A stretch of DNA of 58,717 nucleotides. Origin: Trichosporon coremiiforme (lineage: Eukaryota > Basidiomycota > Tremellomycetes > Trichosporonales > Trichosporonaceae). The notes beneath the pieces were generated by a model. The model ran no database searches. It was given only the letters and a program-made list of their open reading frames with translations, and had not been told where the DNA came from. A program made the translations under genes and the position numbers. Every line of letters begins with the position of its first letter. Position 1 is the stretch's first letter. Positions 42,747 through 54,762 of the stretch are shown here, piece after piece. The DNA lies in the NCBI GenBank assembly GCA_039545355.1, contig BCJJ01000058.1:1-58717 (forward strand). The letters are read 5' to 3'.

Positions 42747-45700
42747 ATGGCCAACACAATAAACGCTCCCGGCGAGCGCCCTTCTCCGAGTCGTGTGGAG
42801 GAGGTCGCTCGCAAGGCGATCGAGCTCGAGGATGAGGATGAAGTGAGTTGCACTCCAAACGTCGTCGCCTTCGGAGGCGCGACAATGGCGAAGAATGAGT
42901 CAGTGTGGACTAACATCTCCAGCCATTGCCCTCTTTTCTTTGGAACGCCCTTTCTGGATTCCTCACCACAAACCCGGCCGATTTCAATTTCTTGCTGGAG
43001 ATCAAGGCTGGTGACTCGGGGAATCCTTTCGGGACTGTGACTTGTGAGTGCAACTGATGAAGCTGGCTGATAGCGAGGCATGGAAGATCTCTGCTGGCAG
43101 GATGTTCTCCTCATGGCAGACCCTCTGCTGGCGGACGGAGGTCGCTCTAACGGCTTTGGGAGCCTGCAGAAATATGTCGCCCATTGTGAGGATGCAAAGC
43201 ACATGCAAGCGAGAGACGCGCGACTGGTGAAACAGGTTGGTGGACAACACAATTAGTAAACGCTAACCACAGGGTTTATCTGTCCCATCAGCCGGCCTGC
43301 CTGAGCAGAAGTTGAGTCAACCTGCCTCATCACCTTTTGCGTCTTCCTCATTTCCTGGACCATCATCTACTCAGTCCTCAACACCTTCCAACCACCGTCA
43401 CTCTCGACCTTACATTGCCTCCTCGCCGCTCGTGAAGCCCGAGCCTTTGCAGGGCGAGTCACAGCGCGTCAACATGTCATCTGCGACCGTGAGCGCCACA
43501 AGCAAACAGCACAAGCAGCCGACGATCATCTCTTTACTCGATAGCGACGACGACGATGACATCGTCCTCATGGGGTCTAGCAAACCTACAGTGAAGTCCG
43601 GTCCGCCCAAGTCGGAGCAAGTCTGGAAGAAGATGAACATCACCGAGAAGATGGATGCACTCAAGCGCGAGCGCAAGTGCTTGAGGAAGGCGCACGACAG
43701 CTGCACGAACGAGGGTCACCAGAAATCCATCATGGCTCGCCGGAACCAGCTGCGTGCCCTCTCCTCAGGGCTCGCCTTTAGGATCTGGCAGCCTCCTAGC
43801 CCTTCGCTGTTCAAGGCCATTCCATTCCACAAGTATGACATGAGCGAGGCACTCCGCGCCACTATCGATGCGCCTGCTCCCGATTCGTTTGCCACGGCAG
43901 AGTCATCCACCAGGCCTGGACCTAGTGGCGGCCTTCCTTCTGGCCCTACCGCCGTTATCGACAATGGTATCGCCAGCATCCGAGCCCCTTCAGACATGAG
44001 CGGTAGAGCCGCCGATGCTCTGCAGACCGTCAACTCCACTTTTGGGAACCTTATGAAGTCATTAGCTGAAGGAGCTGGTAACATCTTAAACCCCTTCACG
44101 CAGAGGCTGGCAGCCGGTGGGCTCGGACCCACCATCACTGGATTGCCCGGGCCGAGTGCCTTCCCTGGCGGCTTCGACTTCCCCGATCCCCAGGCGAGGA
44201 GGGCGCAGATCGAAGAGGAGTTTGGATACGAGTACGATCGCCCCGCCGAGTGAGTAAAACGCTTTGCTTGAGCTTACGATTGCAGCCTCAACGCTTTCTT
44301 CAAGGATTCCTTGGAGGACTTTTCAGAGGACGCGACCGTGGACGAGGGCCTGAAGATCCTAAAGCTGAACTCGCTCCAGGACAAACTCCCCGGCGCCAGC
44401 TTTGTCCTTCTTCCTCACCGTGAGTAGCATGATGTGACAATGGCTGACGTGACAGAGGTACTCGGTGTCTCGTTCATGGTCAAGCGCGAAGAGCGCGAGA
44501 CCATCCGCGGCGGGCTGCTCTGTGACGCGATGGGCTTGGGCAAGACCGTCCAGTGCATCGGTCTCATGCTGGCGCGTGATGAGCGCCCCGACGACTTCAA
44601 GGGCTGTCCTCAGCTCATCATTGCCCCTCTGGCTCTTCTCAACCAGTGAGCCAAATCGAGACTACAAAGCTAACTTGCAGATGGAAGTCTGAAATCGAGC
44701 GCCACGCTCCTGGCAAGAAGTGGAAGGTCTGCATCCATCATGGACAAGGCCGTGCGAAGTCTGCGTCCTCTCTGAAGAAGTTTGACATCATCCTCACAAC
44801 CTTTGGAACCCTCAGCGCCGAGTCGGGCCTCAAGACGAAGAATCAGCGCAAGCAGGCTCGCGACCGCCGCAGGGAGCAAGGAAGCGACTACGAGAGTGAG
44901 GACGAGGTCCCGAACAAGAAGGGACCCTTGTTCCGTACCAAGTGGTTCCGTGTCACTATCGATGAGGCGCACCAGATCAGAAACCGCCAAACGAAGACGG
45001 CCAAGTCGGTCCTCGCGCTTGACTGTCTCCACCCTTGGATCCTTACCGGTACTCCCATCGTCAACACGCTGGCTGACCTGGGACCGCCCCTCGTGTTCGC
45101 CGGCAAGGTCGACTTTGAAGAATTCCACAAGAAGATTGTTTCTGTTGAGAGAAAGGTATGTTTTTTAACGGATTTTAGCTTACGCTTCCAGCGCCCCAAA
45201 CTGGCTTCGAAGCGTGCTCAGGCAGCACTGCGCGGTGTCATGCTGCGCCGAAACAAGGACACCGAAGTCGACGGAAAGCGTATTCTCAATCTTCCTCCAA
45301 AGACGACAAACATGGACCCTCTCCACTTTGAGGCCGAGGAGCGTGCGATCTATGCTGCCATTGAGCAGCGAGCCAGAGTTCGCGTGAACAAGTTCATCAA
45401 GCAGGTGAGTCATGTCTCAACTGTGTAGCTGACCTCCAGGGCACCCTCCTCAAGCACTATAGTGTGGTCCTCGTCCTGCTCACTCGTCTCCGCCAGTGCG
45501 TCAATCACCCTTGGCTTCTCAGACGCAAGGAAGGTGAAGCCGGCCGTGAGGATGACATGCTTGTTGACGACGACGTCTTCACAGGCAACATGACCGACAC
45601 TCGTGACAACGACGCCGATGAGTACGGCCGCGCTGTCGGCCTTCTTGGCAAGGACACCGTCGACAAGATGGCCAAGAAGCTCGAGGACCGCCACAACGCG

Positions 45701-46774
45701 ATGTGCACCGAAGCCAGCGACGACATTGACCTGGAGTGCAGCATCTGTTACGAGCCGTTCGTCAACAACGAGTTCATCACCGCCTGCAGTCACTTGTACT
45801 GCAGGACTTGCCTCGACAACCTCTTTGTGCAGCCCGCTCGCGATGGTTCCCTGCTCTCGGACGAGGAGGCGCAGCGCGGATGCCGAGCTTGCCCTCTGTG
45901 CCGCACGTTAATCGAGCCCGGTCGCGTGTTCCGCGCCAAGGCTCTGTGGCAGCCTCCCAGCGACGAGAAGCCGGACGTCGACGAGGCTGTGGAAAACGAG
46001 CCGGGCCCCAGTGAGGCTCGCGACAAGGGCAAGAAGCGTGCCGCTTCTGTGGATGTGGACTTTTTCGAGAAAAAGCCTCGCCTTGATAAGGGCAAGGAAA
46101 AGGTCATCGACATTGACATGGAGGAGGAGAAGGATGAGCTCGCCGATAAGAACGAAGTGATCATCCCTCCCTCGACGAAGATGCGCCGTATCCTGTGAGT
46201 TCATATCGATCCTGCTCAACTAACAGTCAGTGAGCTCGTTCAAGGCTACGTGGAGGAAGACCCCAACACCAAGATCATCATCTTTTCGCAGTTCGTGCAG
46301 TTCCTCGACCTGCTTGGTTCCTTCTTCGAGCTCAACAAGGTCCGGTACACCGGGTACCGCGGCAGCATGTCGCAGAACGAGCGCGACGAGTCGATCCGCC
46401 GCTTCTCGATGCCTTCCTCCATCGCTGACCCTATCAATGTCATTCTGATCTCCACAAAGGCTGGTGGAGTCGGTCTCAACCTCACGATGGCGACCAAGGT
46501 CATCATGGCGGACCTCGCCTACTCCCCGACGACCGAGGCACAGGCCGTGGACCGTGCCCACCGTATCGGTCAGACCAAGGAGGTCACCGTCGAGCGCTTG
46601 GTTATCTCCGACACTGTCGAGGACCGTCTGCTCGAGATCCAGGAGAGGAAGGGTCTTCTCGCTGATGGCGCTCTCGGAGAAGGAGCGATCGGCAAACTCG
46701 GCAAGCTCTCAGTCAAAGACATTAGTTTCCTCTTCGGCATCGGCGCCGAGATGCAGAGGGACGATGATGACTGA
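42747..46774 (+). CDS. SNF2-family ATPase with RING finger and probable SUMO-interacting motif (Uls1/RAD5-related)
   Basis: Ten exons (42747-42842, 42923-43043, 43078-43235, 43273-44249, 44286-44419, 44456-44645, 44681-45155, 45192-45404, 45440-46194, 46231-46774) encode 1220 aa. Residues ~125-450 are disordered and contain TIISLLDSDDDDDIVLM (about 208-224), a hydrophobic core beside acids as in SUMO-interacting motifs. The SNF2 ATPase begins near 510: CDAMGLGKTVQ (Walker A), TIDEAHQI (DEAH box). An inserted RING starts at about 888: CSICYEPF, CSHLYCRTC, CPLCRTL. Helicase-C motifs follow (STKAGGVGLNLTMA, VDRAHRIGQTKEV). A RING inside the helicase plus a SIM points to Uls1/Rrp-type SUMO-targeted translocases rather than Rad5 (no HIRAN domain seen). 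It probably acts in the nucleus on SUMOylated chromatin proteins. Confidence 0.9.
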
Positions 46775-46954
46775 AGTAGATGTAAAAGAAACGTTGCGTT
46801 CACCGTGTAGATAGTAGAAAACTATGTTGTCAATAGATGTATATGCAAGTCATCTCTGTTACGTGAGCCACGACTCTCGAAAGTGACATAAACTTCATGT
46901 TCGTGGCGAATACATAACTATGACAGCTACGTTACAACAAGTATGTCTAACTGT

Positions 46955-47453
46955 TTAGCTGTTGAGCTTCTTCATCTCGGCCTGAAGCTGTAATGTCAGT
47001 TCTGATCCGCAACTAGAAACTCACCTCCTCGCGGGACTTGGGCTGCTCGAGGTTCTGGGCCTGCTGAGAGTTGGGAAGCTGGATACCGGGGGTGTTGAAA
47101 ACATTGGCAGCGCCAGTCTGGGGGCCGCCGCCGGCGAGCTCGCGCTGGAGGTCGCGAGGGTCGTTGGTCTTGGCCGGGTGGGGCTGGATGGTGAACTCTG
47201 GCTTGTTAGCCAAGGAGCTCGTCGGTCGCGGAGAGCGGAGGGGCAGCTTGACGTTCGGCATGATGCGGTTCTGAGGCGCACATTGCGATCGGAGCGCCTA
47301 AGTACGCCCCTCACGCTGCCTGTGCCGCAGACGTCACGAGTTGCGCTCCTAGGTGAGCCGTGACGATAACGTCTGTTACGGCGACCAAGATCGCCCTCCG
47401 AGTGCAACATAATACTCACGCTGCTGCTGGTCGTTGTTCTGGTTGTTGGACAT
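46955..47453 (-). CDS. Small unknown protein, Gln/Pro-rich, with possible 5-nt micro-exon
   Basis: Best model: exons 47453-47420, 47319-47315 (5 nt), 47270-47025 and 46987-46955, giving 105 aa. The start MSNNQNNDQQQ precedes a perfect GTGAGT donor. The second main exon reads MPNVKLPLRSPRPTSS then EFTIQPHPAKTNDPRDLQ and ends SREE, spliced to LQAEMKKLNS. Direct joining of the first and third exons breaks the frame; only the GCAGC exon, bordered by CACAG and GTGAGG, restores it. Alternatively the protein starts at Met 47261 and the first exon is leader. The family is not recognised. It converges with the SNF2/RING gene. Confidence 0.5.
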
Positions 47454-49124
47454 GATGGATAGATACTGTAGAGAGTGAATGCAAGAAGAGATGAGAAGAA
47501 TCACGCAGCGTCACACCGGGGGGTGGTCCTGGACGCGCCAGTGTCTCGCTACCCTCGGTGGTCATTGGTGGCAAACGCCCTTAGGTGCAGGCATGTTGCG
47601 TGCGTCCCATGGGGAAGCCGTTCGATGACGTATGACGTTGGTGTTGATTGTGAAGTCCGTGAGCGTCCAAGTCACGTGAAAAATGCCACGTGGAAGACGA
47701 CCGGCTACCGAAATCTATCCGGTCTTCCCTTTAAATTTCTCCAGAACGTCGATCAACGGTCGTCTACCAATGCTCGAGACGGTGCCGCTGACACCGATAC
47801 GGACTTCGCGGAGCGCACGCCGCCAGGCCGCCAGTCTGACATGGTACTCAAGCTGCTGCGGCATCTGCCGCAACATGCGGCATCTACAGTGTCATGCTCG
47901 CGTTTGTGTGAATGCCGACAGCGCGCACAAATGAAGCCCGGTTCTCCCGATCTTGGCTCTTGGCGGCGCCTGCCTCGACAGGTATGCAGTAACTGGCCGT
48001 TGCGCAGTAGCGGCTTGCAGCAGCGGCAGTACTGATGGTGTACAGGCGACGACATGGCACCCGCATGTTGCAACGTGCACACTTTGGCATCGTTAGATCA
48101 GCTCTCACTGGGAGGGGCTGGCGGCCGACGTCTTACGGTTTCCGATCAGACGGGATTCGCATGGATGCATGCATCTCCTGGGTACATGCTCATACGTTGG
48201 CAGCTCAGGTGCTCAGGATTTCGAGTCGGCCTGAGCGTACCAGCGGTGAATCCGCACCCCGCACACGTGCCACCGACCGGGGCGCTAATTGACGGGAGTT
48301 GATCTTGCCTGAGGATGTGCCCCACAACGGCTTGGACGCCGGCGACGACGGCGCCCAGGGGGAATCTCTGCCTAGGCTTGGACTCTCCTGTGCAATGGGC
48401 TGACCATCAGAGATCCTGCATCCTGGTTGGTCTAGACCTGACGCCGCACCCCGTGCGATGAGGCCCGGAGTTTGCGGACTTGCGGGTTGGTACATCTTGA
48501 CCCAAGTTACTCCGCTTCCGATAGGAGACTTGAGAAATTCGGGCGAACATCGCTCAGGCAACCAGCGAGGCGACGTCACGAAATTCTACGCGAAGCGCGA
48601 CCGAACATGCCCTCACGGGTCCGCACGCCTGCAGCCCCGCGAGGCAGACCAGCGTATGGGAGCCCATGGGACCTCTCTGTGTGCGTTCTCTTACCGCAGC
48701 GTACCGCCTGAAAATGATCAACCCTTGATGTTGCCGTTCGGACGGTGACATATTTCGATCATGGCCCTCTGCCGAGCGGCACGTCGCTTTCGTGACTACA
48801 CTGGGTGCAGATTTTCCGGCCAAGCATGCCGGTCCGTGTTCGAGGCAGATGCGTATCGAGCGTGAAAAGCAGATTGCATGCATGAGTTTGACACGGGCCG
48901 AAGCCACCTTCACGACCCAAGGCCGAAATGTTGAGGAGGCACGGGAAAGTTGCCGCCGGGCAGCAATAAACTTTGACCGGCCAAGTTCAGAGCCGAGATT
49001 TGCCACCTGTCACGGGCGGGACCGGGCGAGAACTTCTGTATTTGTTCAAGGCTGCTGCACATCCTCACTTCCATCATCTCAACATTTCTCATCTCCCAAT
49101 TCAACCACACCGCACTCGCCCGAC
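47454..49124. other. Gene-free stretch of about 1.7 kb
   Basis: It contains the upstream flanks of two divergent small genes and the paired CACGTG sites near 47.68 kb. I find no supportable exon, RNA gene or transposon trace. Confidence 0.55.
47672..47692. promoter_or_regulatory. Paired CACGTG E-boxes, candidate Cbf1 sites
   Basis: TCACGTGA at 47672-47679 is a perfect palindromic Cbf1-type site. A second CACGTG follows at 47687-47692, 15 bp later. They lie about 220 bp upstream of the small Gln/Pro gene start. Binding is inferred only. Confidence 0.45.
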
Positions 49125-49568
49125 ATGGCATCCATGGAAGACTTAATCGCGACCATGCAGACGTCGCACGTCGGCCAGCAGGCTAACGACCTCAAGGCTC
49201 TGCACGCCAAGCTCTCCGAAACGCTCAACACTACCATTCCATCAATCCGACCGATTCCTCCTCCCTCTGCCTCTCCCGAGGGACCGTATGTCCCCCCCGC
49301 GCCTGCCAGCAGCTGGAACGACTCTTCCGCGACGACAACCGCCGTCTTTGACGCCTGGTCTGGCGCGTCCTCGCCCCGCATCAAGTCAAATATGGCCGGC
49401 GTTCAGCAGTCGATGAGTAAGCTCAGCTCCAGCCCTCGCCATCAGCAGAACGGCAAGGATGTCCGCCCGCATCACACTGTTCTCGACCAGAACGTGTCGC
49501 CCGCTCAGCGCGAAGGATTCGCCGGCGATGCTTTCCGCCCCCTGTTCGAGGGCAAGGTGCAGCAGTAA
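49125..49568 (+). CDS. Unknown small Ser/Pro-rich protein
   Basis: A single frame of 147 aa from ATG 49125, preceded by a CT-rich leader. The first ~35 residues form a probable amphipathic helix (MEDLIATMQTSHVGQQAND ... HAKLSETL). The rest is Ser/Pro/Ala-rich and apparently disordered (PIPPPSASPEGPYVPPAPAS) and ends FEGKVQQ. Composition and codon pattern look genuine and the leader is typical, but the family is not recognised. Confidence 0.55.
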   Translation: MASMEDLIATMQTSHVGQQANDLKALHAKLSETLNTTIPSIRPIPPPSASPEGPYVPPAPASSWNDSSATTTAVFDAWSGASSPRIKSNMAGVQQSMSKLSSSPRHQQNGKDVRPHHTVLDQNVSPAQREGFAGDAFRPLFEGKVQQ

Positions 49569-51486
49569 ATGCACCTCGGGTCGCGTCGAGGTAGCCGCCC
49601 CGCGCGCGCCTTCGGGGCGGCAGAACCACCCACGATCCTGAACAATGCGCATTCGCATCGATTACACATCGTCGTATCTCGACCGCGTACCCGCGACCGT
49701 TCTCTACACCTTTACCCGGCCCGTCGAACTTCCCTCTCACGCACATCGATGGTATCCGCTCGGACGCATCACACATTTCATCACACCGGACGCGTGAACC
49801 CACACCCCCGCCCCGCGCGCCCTCGACACTCACAAAAGAACGCACAATGTGCGCGGCTCGGGACTTGGCGAGCGAGCCGCTGAACCGGTGCCAGTGCCCG
49901 CTGTCGCCCATGGGGATCCGCGACGCGCAGCCTTCCTCGTGTCCGTGCTGTGCGCTGTCGACATCACTTCACGCACCCATTCCTCATACACTCTGTACTA
50001 GACATGCCCCTCTTCAGCGCATAATGAGCGCTTTTCACTTCCTAGTTGTATCTTAATCCCCGCAGTTCCACTCCATACAGACACACATACGTAGTACGGG
50101 TAGCTTTTGAAGATGATGAATGCAGAACAGTTCAACGTCCTCCCACCTTACCCCTGAGCGTGCGAATGCGGCGTATGCTAGCGGCACGGGCGGCCCGCAG
50201 CGGCGATCTCGTCTGAATGTCTGAGCCTCGTGTGAACGCCTCTTATCGCAGACGTGGCAGCGCCGCATACCGCGTCGCACGTCGTCCACTGCACTGTTCA
50301 ACCGTTGCTCCCACGCCAACGTACCTCACCGGTGGAATAGTCCGCTCACTCTAACACGAAGCTAGGAGATAGACGAGCACAGCTTATCGCGCGATTCTCC
50401 GGCCCGGGCCCGACACATTCGGCACGCCGGCATCCTCCCGGCTAGTTTCGGCGCTTTGCAGGCTCATAAACGTTTATCGCCACCCCACTGGGATAAACGC
50501 TCGGACATCCATGCATCGGGCCATTCCAGTGGCGTCGGGGCCCAGACTACAACGAGACAGTGCATCGTTTCGGGCCCCGCGTACTCGTGCACTGGGGAGA
50601 ATGGGGCAGGCGTCTCGAGCACACGTTACTTACACGGGTAGGTAGATCTCGCCGAGACTCGGCGTCTCGGCGAGGCGCCGGGGAACCGGGAGTGCGACGC
50701 GATATCGCGCAACCTACTTGATTCATGGCGGCATGTTAGGTCCGCTTGTTTCTGTCCCTCTCCTCAATCTGCACGGTGCACTCTGCATAGGGCACAGGAA
50801 TGCAGCGGGCGGCGATCTCTAGAGATCCGAGACATTGTGGGCCAGAACGTCCTGCGGTGATGGCCAAGATATCGCGCAGCGCACGATGACGGCGGTTACC
50901 ACGGCCAAAGGTGACCGGGGAGGTGCCAGCCGCCGCGTACCGCATCCCTCGACCCCTCGACACGTTCACATCCCGCAGTCTGACATCAAACACGGGGCGC
51001 AACAATGGAGACATAGTGGATTGCGCCGGTGCGCCGGTGCGCCGTTGCCGATGCGCCACCAACGTGTCCTCCAGCAATTCTACTCCTTTGTTTACGTGAA
51101 ATCGCAAAAATAGCAGCACGCCGAGTCACTTTTAACCTCTTTAACCGTTCTCGCTTACTCGGTTCTGGCAACGTGGATTGGCCTGGATTCGCGCGGCGAC
51201 ACGTAGTTCAAGCACGAGCTGGGTGACTGGGCTCGGTTACGTGCCTCTCGCCTGTGTTCTGTCCCTCCTGCTTGCCCCTCGCATCCGCGCTCAACCTTCA
51301 CTCTAGCCTGAGCATCGCTTGTACGCCATTACGATGCCGCGCACGCCGTGGCGGAGTTACTGCTCCCACAAGACGAGGCAAGACGGAAAGCGGGTCGTTT
51401 CAAATGCATAAGTCTGCTGCTGCTCTTACTCTCTATGGAGGTACTCGTGGGTTTCTTGAGCCGCGGGGGCCGCGACTCGCCTAGCC
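49569..51486. other. Gene-free stretch of about 1.9 kb
   Basis: GC-rich, without recognised exons or RNA genes. It holds an 11-bp inverted repeat at 50648-50674. Open frames here have no protein-like sequence. Confidence 0.55.
50648..50674. repeat. 11-bp perfect inverted repeat with 5-nt loop
   Basis: CTCGCCGAGAC and its exact reverse complement GTCTCGGCGAG flank a TCGGC loop. A strong hairpin could form on either strand. Its core CTCGGCGTCTCGGCG (50658-50672) recurs at 58631-58645. Confidence 0.9.
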
Positions 51487-52872
51487 CTAGACCGCGCTCT
51501 GCCGCACGCCGGCAATCTTGTCTGCCGTCTAGGAAGTTAGCGTCCGCGTGATTGGATCGAGATAAGCGTTGTCGGGGGGATTAGAGACGGGCTGGTAGCC
51601 AACGCACGCAGACGAGGCGATGCCGTCACTCTGTCACGATCACGACCTCTCCGCAGCCCAGCTTCAGCCTCGGCCGTGTCTCATTGCGCTGAATAGATCT
51701 CGCGTCGCGACTGGCTCTAGGTTCGCGCAGCGGTTAGTCGCGCGGTGCCCGCTACTGGAGCTTCGCGGCGGAGGATAACGTCGAGGGAATTGGAGAAGAG
51801 TTACTCACCTGCCGAATGTACGGGAGGCTCAGGAACGTTCCGATGACTGGCGTTTGGCGGAGGGCCTGGAGGATGACGGGGAAGAAGGATCTGGCTGTCA
51901 GCTAAGAAAAAGCGCGTGGGAGCTAATGTAGCGGCGAGCGTGTTGTCTCCTCTTGTTTATTCTAACACGACTTGACCTCACAGTCACTTTCCTTCGATCC
52001 TCAAGAACAAGAGAACTAAGGTCATGACCGCTCTGATGCCAATGGCTCCACTCACCCGAACAGGCCGATGAAGCCGATGAACTCGATGATCATGCCGATG
52101 AAAGGTCGCTTGAAGAAGACCAAAAGGCTGATGTCAGCTACATTCCACGCTTACTGGAGCTATAACGTCCACTGCACGGCTGCAGGGATGTCTCCGCTAC
52201 TCAACATATCATTATGGAGACAGCAGAGCGAAATCATACGCCTTGAACCAACCGTCGCGCTGTAGCGGACCGCCTCTCGCTGACCAGCGGCGACACTCTC
52301 CAGCACACCGAGGAACACTCACATTCCTCCAAAAAAGCACAATGTTCCGCGCCACTTCTCACGCCGGCTGAAGAAGTAGAACGTCTTCGTCGGGCCGATA
52401 ATGAGTGGTAGTCCTGAGAGGAACAGGATCTGTCGTCAGCTCGGTCATGTTCCACTAAGCTGGGGGTTGAGCGGTGAACGGGCAGGCCGTAGGCTCATTC
52501 GAGCAAGGTATAGAGAGGGCGAGCAGACCTCCACAGATCTCCAAGCCCAGTCCGTCGAGCCGATCGCAGCTCTAAAATCACACGACAGCTGAGAGATGGT
52601 GGAGCTGGCGCTTTGCTGTTCGACACTTCGCTCCCTACACCATCAGGTCCCCCAAGTTTATGTCGTTGAGACCCACATTTCCAAGGGCGAGTAGAGGTCC
52701 GTCAAAGAAGAGCATGATGCCTGTTTACATTAGCAAGTCAGTACATTGCTGATATGACGTACCCAGGATGAAGAACACAACACCGAATGACACGAGGGCC
52801 ATTCCGATCTCTGTCATTGTCAGCTAACCTTCCAACGCAATAAAGCGTACTTTGCCTGTCGCTGAGCCACAT
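51487..52872 (-). CDS. GOT1: Golgi transport membrane protein GOT1
   Basis: Seven small exons (52872-52851, 52810-52763, 52720-52677, 52429-52323, 52127-52056, 51890-51809, 51528-51487) encode 138 aa, the length of yeast Got1. The start MWLSDRQK is the family's conserved N-terminus. Four membrane segments follow: IGMALVSFGVVFFILGIM; ALGNILFLSGLPLIIG; GTLCFFGGILLVFFKRPFIG; GLFGSFFPVILQALR. Conserved loops are KTFYFFSRREKWRG and FLSLPYIRQ, and the end is DKIAGVRQSAV. GOT1 acts in ER-to-Golgi vesicle transport and early Golgi sorting. Because every exon is below 110 nt and introns make up two thirds of the gene, it is easy to miss. All junctions are GT-AG and in frame. Confidence 0.92.
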
Positions 52873-54762
52873 CGTGCTTGTGCTGTGTCGAGGGTTCGGG
52901 GTGGAGAATGCAAGTGAGGAGAGTGTTGGGGCACCGATACAGAAGCAATGTTACGCGTTTCAACCGAGTTCCACCACGAAGTTCATGGCGCGCCACGTGG
53001 CCTTGCAACGTCAGTGTCGACGCGGCCTGGATTTTACGATAGGCGTGGTATAACGGCTGTCTTGATGGTGCAAGGTATAGGCCCGCGAAGGCTGGATTAA
53101 ATCACGTGCAGTTCTGGAGGAATTGTGCATTGTGGAAGATTCGTTGCTGGAATCATCCGAGCGCGGTTTAAGCTCTAGCGTTCCTGCTTCGGTAAGGTCG
53201 GCAGGAACGACGCCACCTTCGCTGGAGTTAGTGGTGGACGACAACCAGCTCAGCTTCGATCATCTCAACGCACCCTTCCACCTTCCTCACGTTGTGTACA
53301 TGTGTCCACGAGCACCCGCTCCGCTGGATTCGATATTTCTCTTCAGGCGGCCTGCTCCTCAACTGTGTGACCCATGCGCCATCCGATGAGGGGACATTGG
53401 GTACTCGAGCCCCGCTCGGGCCCCTTCATGGTTAGGAGCGCCCCATTCCTGAAGCGAAGAATGCACTGCGGGCGGCTGTGTCGATGGGCGTGTTGATTGC
53501 GCTGGTCTGATCGGTTGCACTGTTTAGCCTGCCCGACGTGCATGGGTGGGCAAAGGGTTGCTGGGCACAAGTAGACAGCTGCCCATCCAGCTGCACAGTC
53601 GCCGGCGCTCCGCGCGGTTGTGCCGGTGAACAGAGCAGGGCGAGCAGGGTGCAGCTGGGGTAGTGACCTCATTGTGACAGTCTACCCTGCGGGCTGCTGG
53701 TATCCGCAGTCTATGACGCTGCCTGAGCGGCAGTTGCAACGCGCGAATTTTTTTCTAATTGATTCCTATTCGTCGATTCCACGTCGTCATTACGGACGGT
53801 TTGCGATAATCATAGTCTTTTCCCCGCTTGCTGCGGTGAGAGCCCCGGCCATGTCCTCCTGTCGTGCGAGGTGGGGACCTGCATTCAGGTCAACCTCACC
53901 CCTCGCCAGGTCGCCTGGTCACCTGTACTGGTGCCCATTCAGCCCACGACCGAAGGCTGGATATGGGGATCCTCGCTCGAGATGCGTGGAGAACGGAGAG
54001 AAGGCGGCCGGCTTACGTCGACCTTGACCGGTCTGACGCACCACAGGACATGACCAGGGGAAGCGTTACCCTGTGCATGAGTCTATCCTATGCAAGGCTC
54101 TTGTGCTTCTCCTGAACCGAAGGTCCCCGGAGGCGTAGATTTCGAGGGTGACAACAGCTTAATGGCCACAAAGTAAACACAACACGTGTCTAGGGTACCA
54201 GGGACTGGAAGGGGCCTGGCGCAGGACGAGGTCGGCGGCGGGCCCGCGTTTAGAGTGCTGATAGGCAATAACAGTTGTCGCCAAGGAATTCTTACGGCCT
54301 TTAAAGCGCTTGGGTGCTCGGCGTCGTCCCCGTGGATACCTATTCTTTCCTCGTGCTCCTGCCTCTTCAGCAGCTTGACGGCTGTGATTCTCTCTCCAAC
54401 CATTCTTGCACTGTATCAATCATCGTCTTACACTCATCACGCCAGCTCTCCGACAAGCATCCGAGACGAGACACCAAGACACGCACCTGCGAACACCTCC
54501 CACGACTAGTCACGACTGAGTGTGCGAGATCTGTGTCGATCCGCAGGATCATCGCTCGCCCTATTTACCCAAAGGTTCACGAGAGCCTAGAGTGGGTTCG
54601 ATAAGCCTCCCGCAGTACCGTAACGACTTCCCGAGCTGTTTTGTCACCGTCCTAGCATTTTCTAAGCGACGGTTCCATCTCCATCTTCCTTCACAACTCT
54701 TGTCTGCAACACATTTCTTTCCATCTACACTGAATCCCTAAGCCACAAGCGGCCAAATCGCC
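52873..54762. other. Gene-free stretch of about 1.9 kb
   Basis: Upstream of GOT1 and of the PRM10-like gene. Two small frames (minus 53244-53011, plus 53871-54053) have mildly protein-like sequence but no family, no splice support and no conserved motif. From about 54,300 the plus strand becomes CT-rich, as expected for the leader of the large transporter gene. Confidence 0.55.

Noticed and set aside
49423..49911. 162-codon minus-strand open frame over the small Ser/Pro gene
   Set aside because: Overlaps a better plus-strand frame and has random-like composition; a shadow frame.
51681..51716. Alternative last exon of GOT1 (reading SQSRREIYSAQ)
   Set aside because: Splice-compatible, but the exon at 51528-51487 gives the family C-terminus DKIAGVRQSAV and the exact family length.
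53011..53244. Minus-strand Ser/Thr-rich frame
   Set aside because: Short, low complexity, no splice sites or family match.
53871..54053. Plus-strand frame reading VGTCIQVNLTPRQVAW
   Set aside because: Mildly protein-like but short, no leader or splice signals, no recognised motif.
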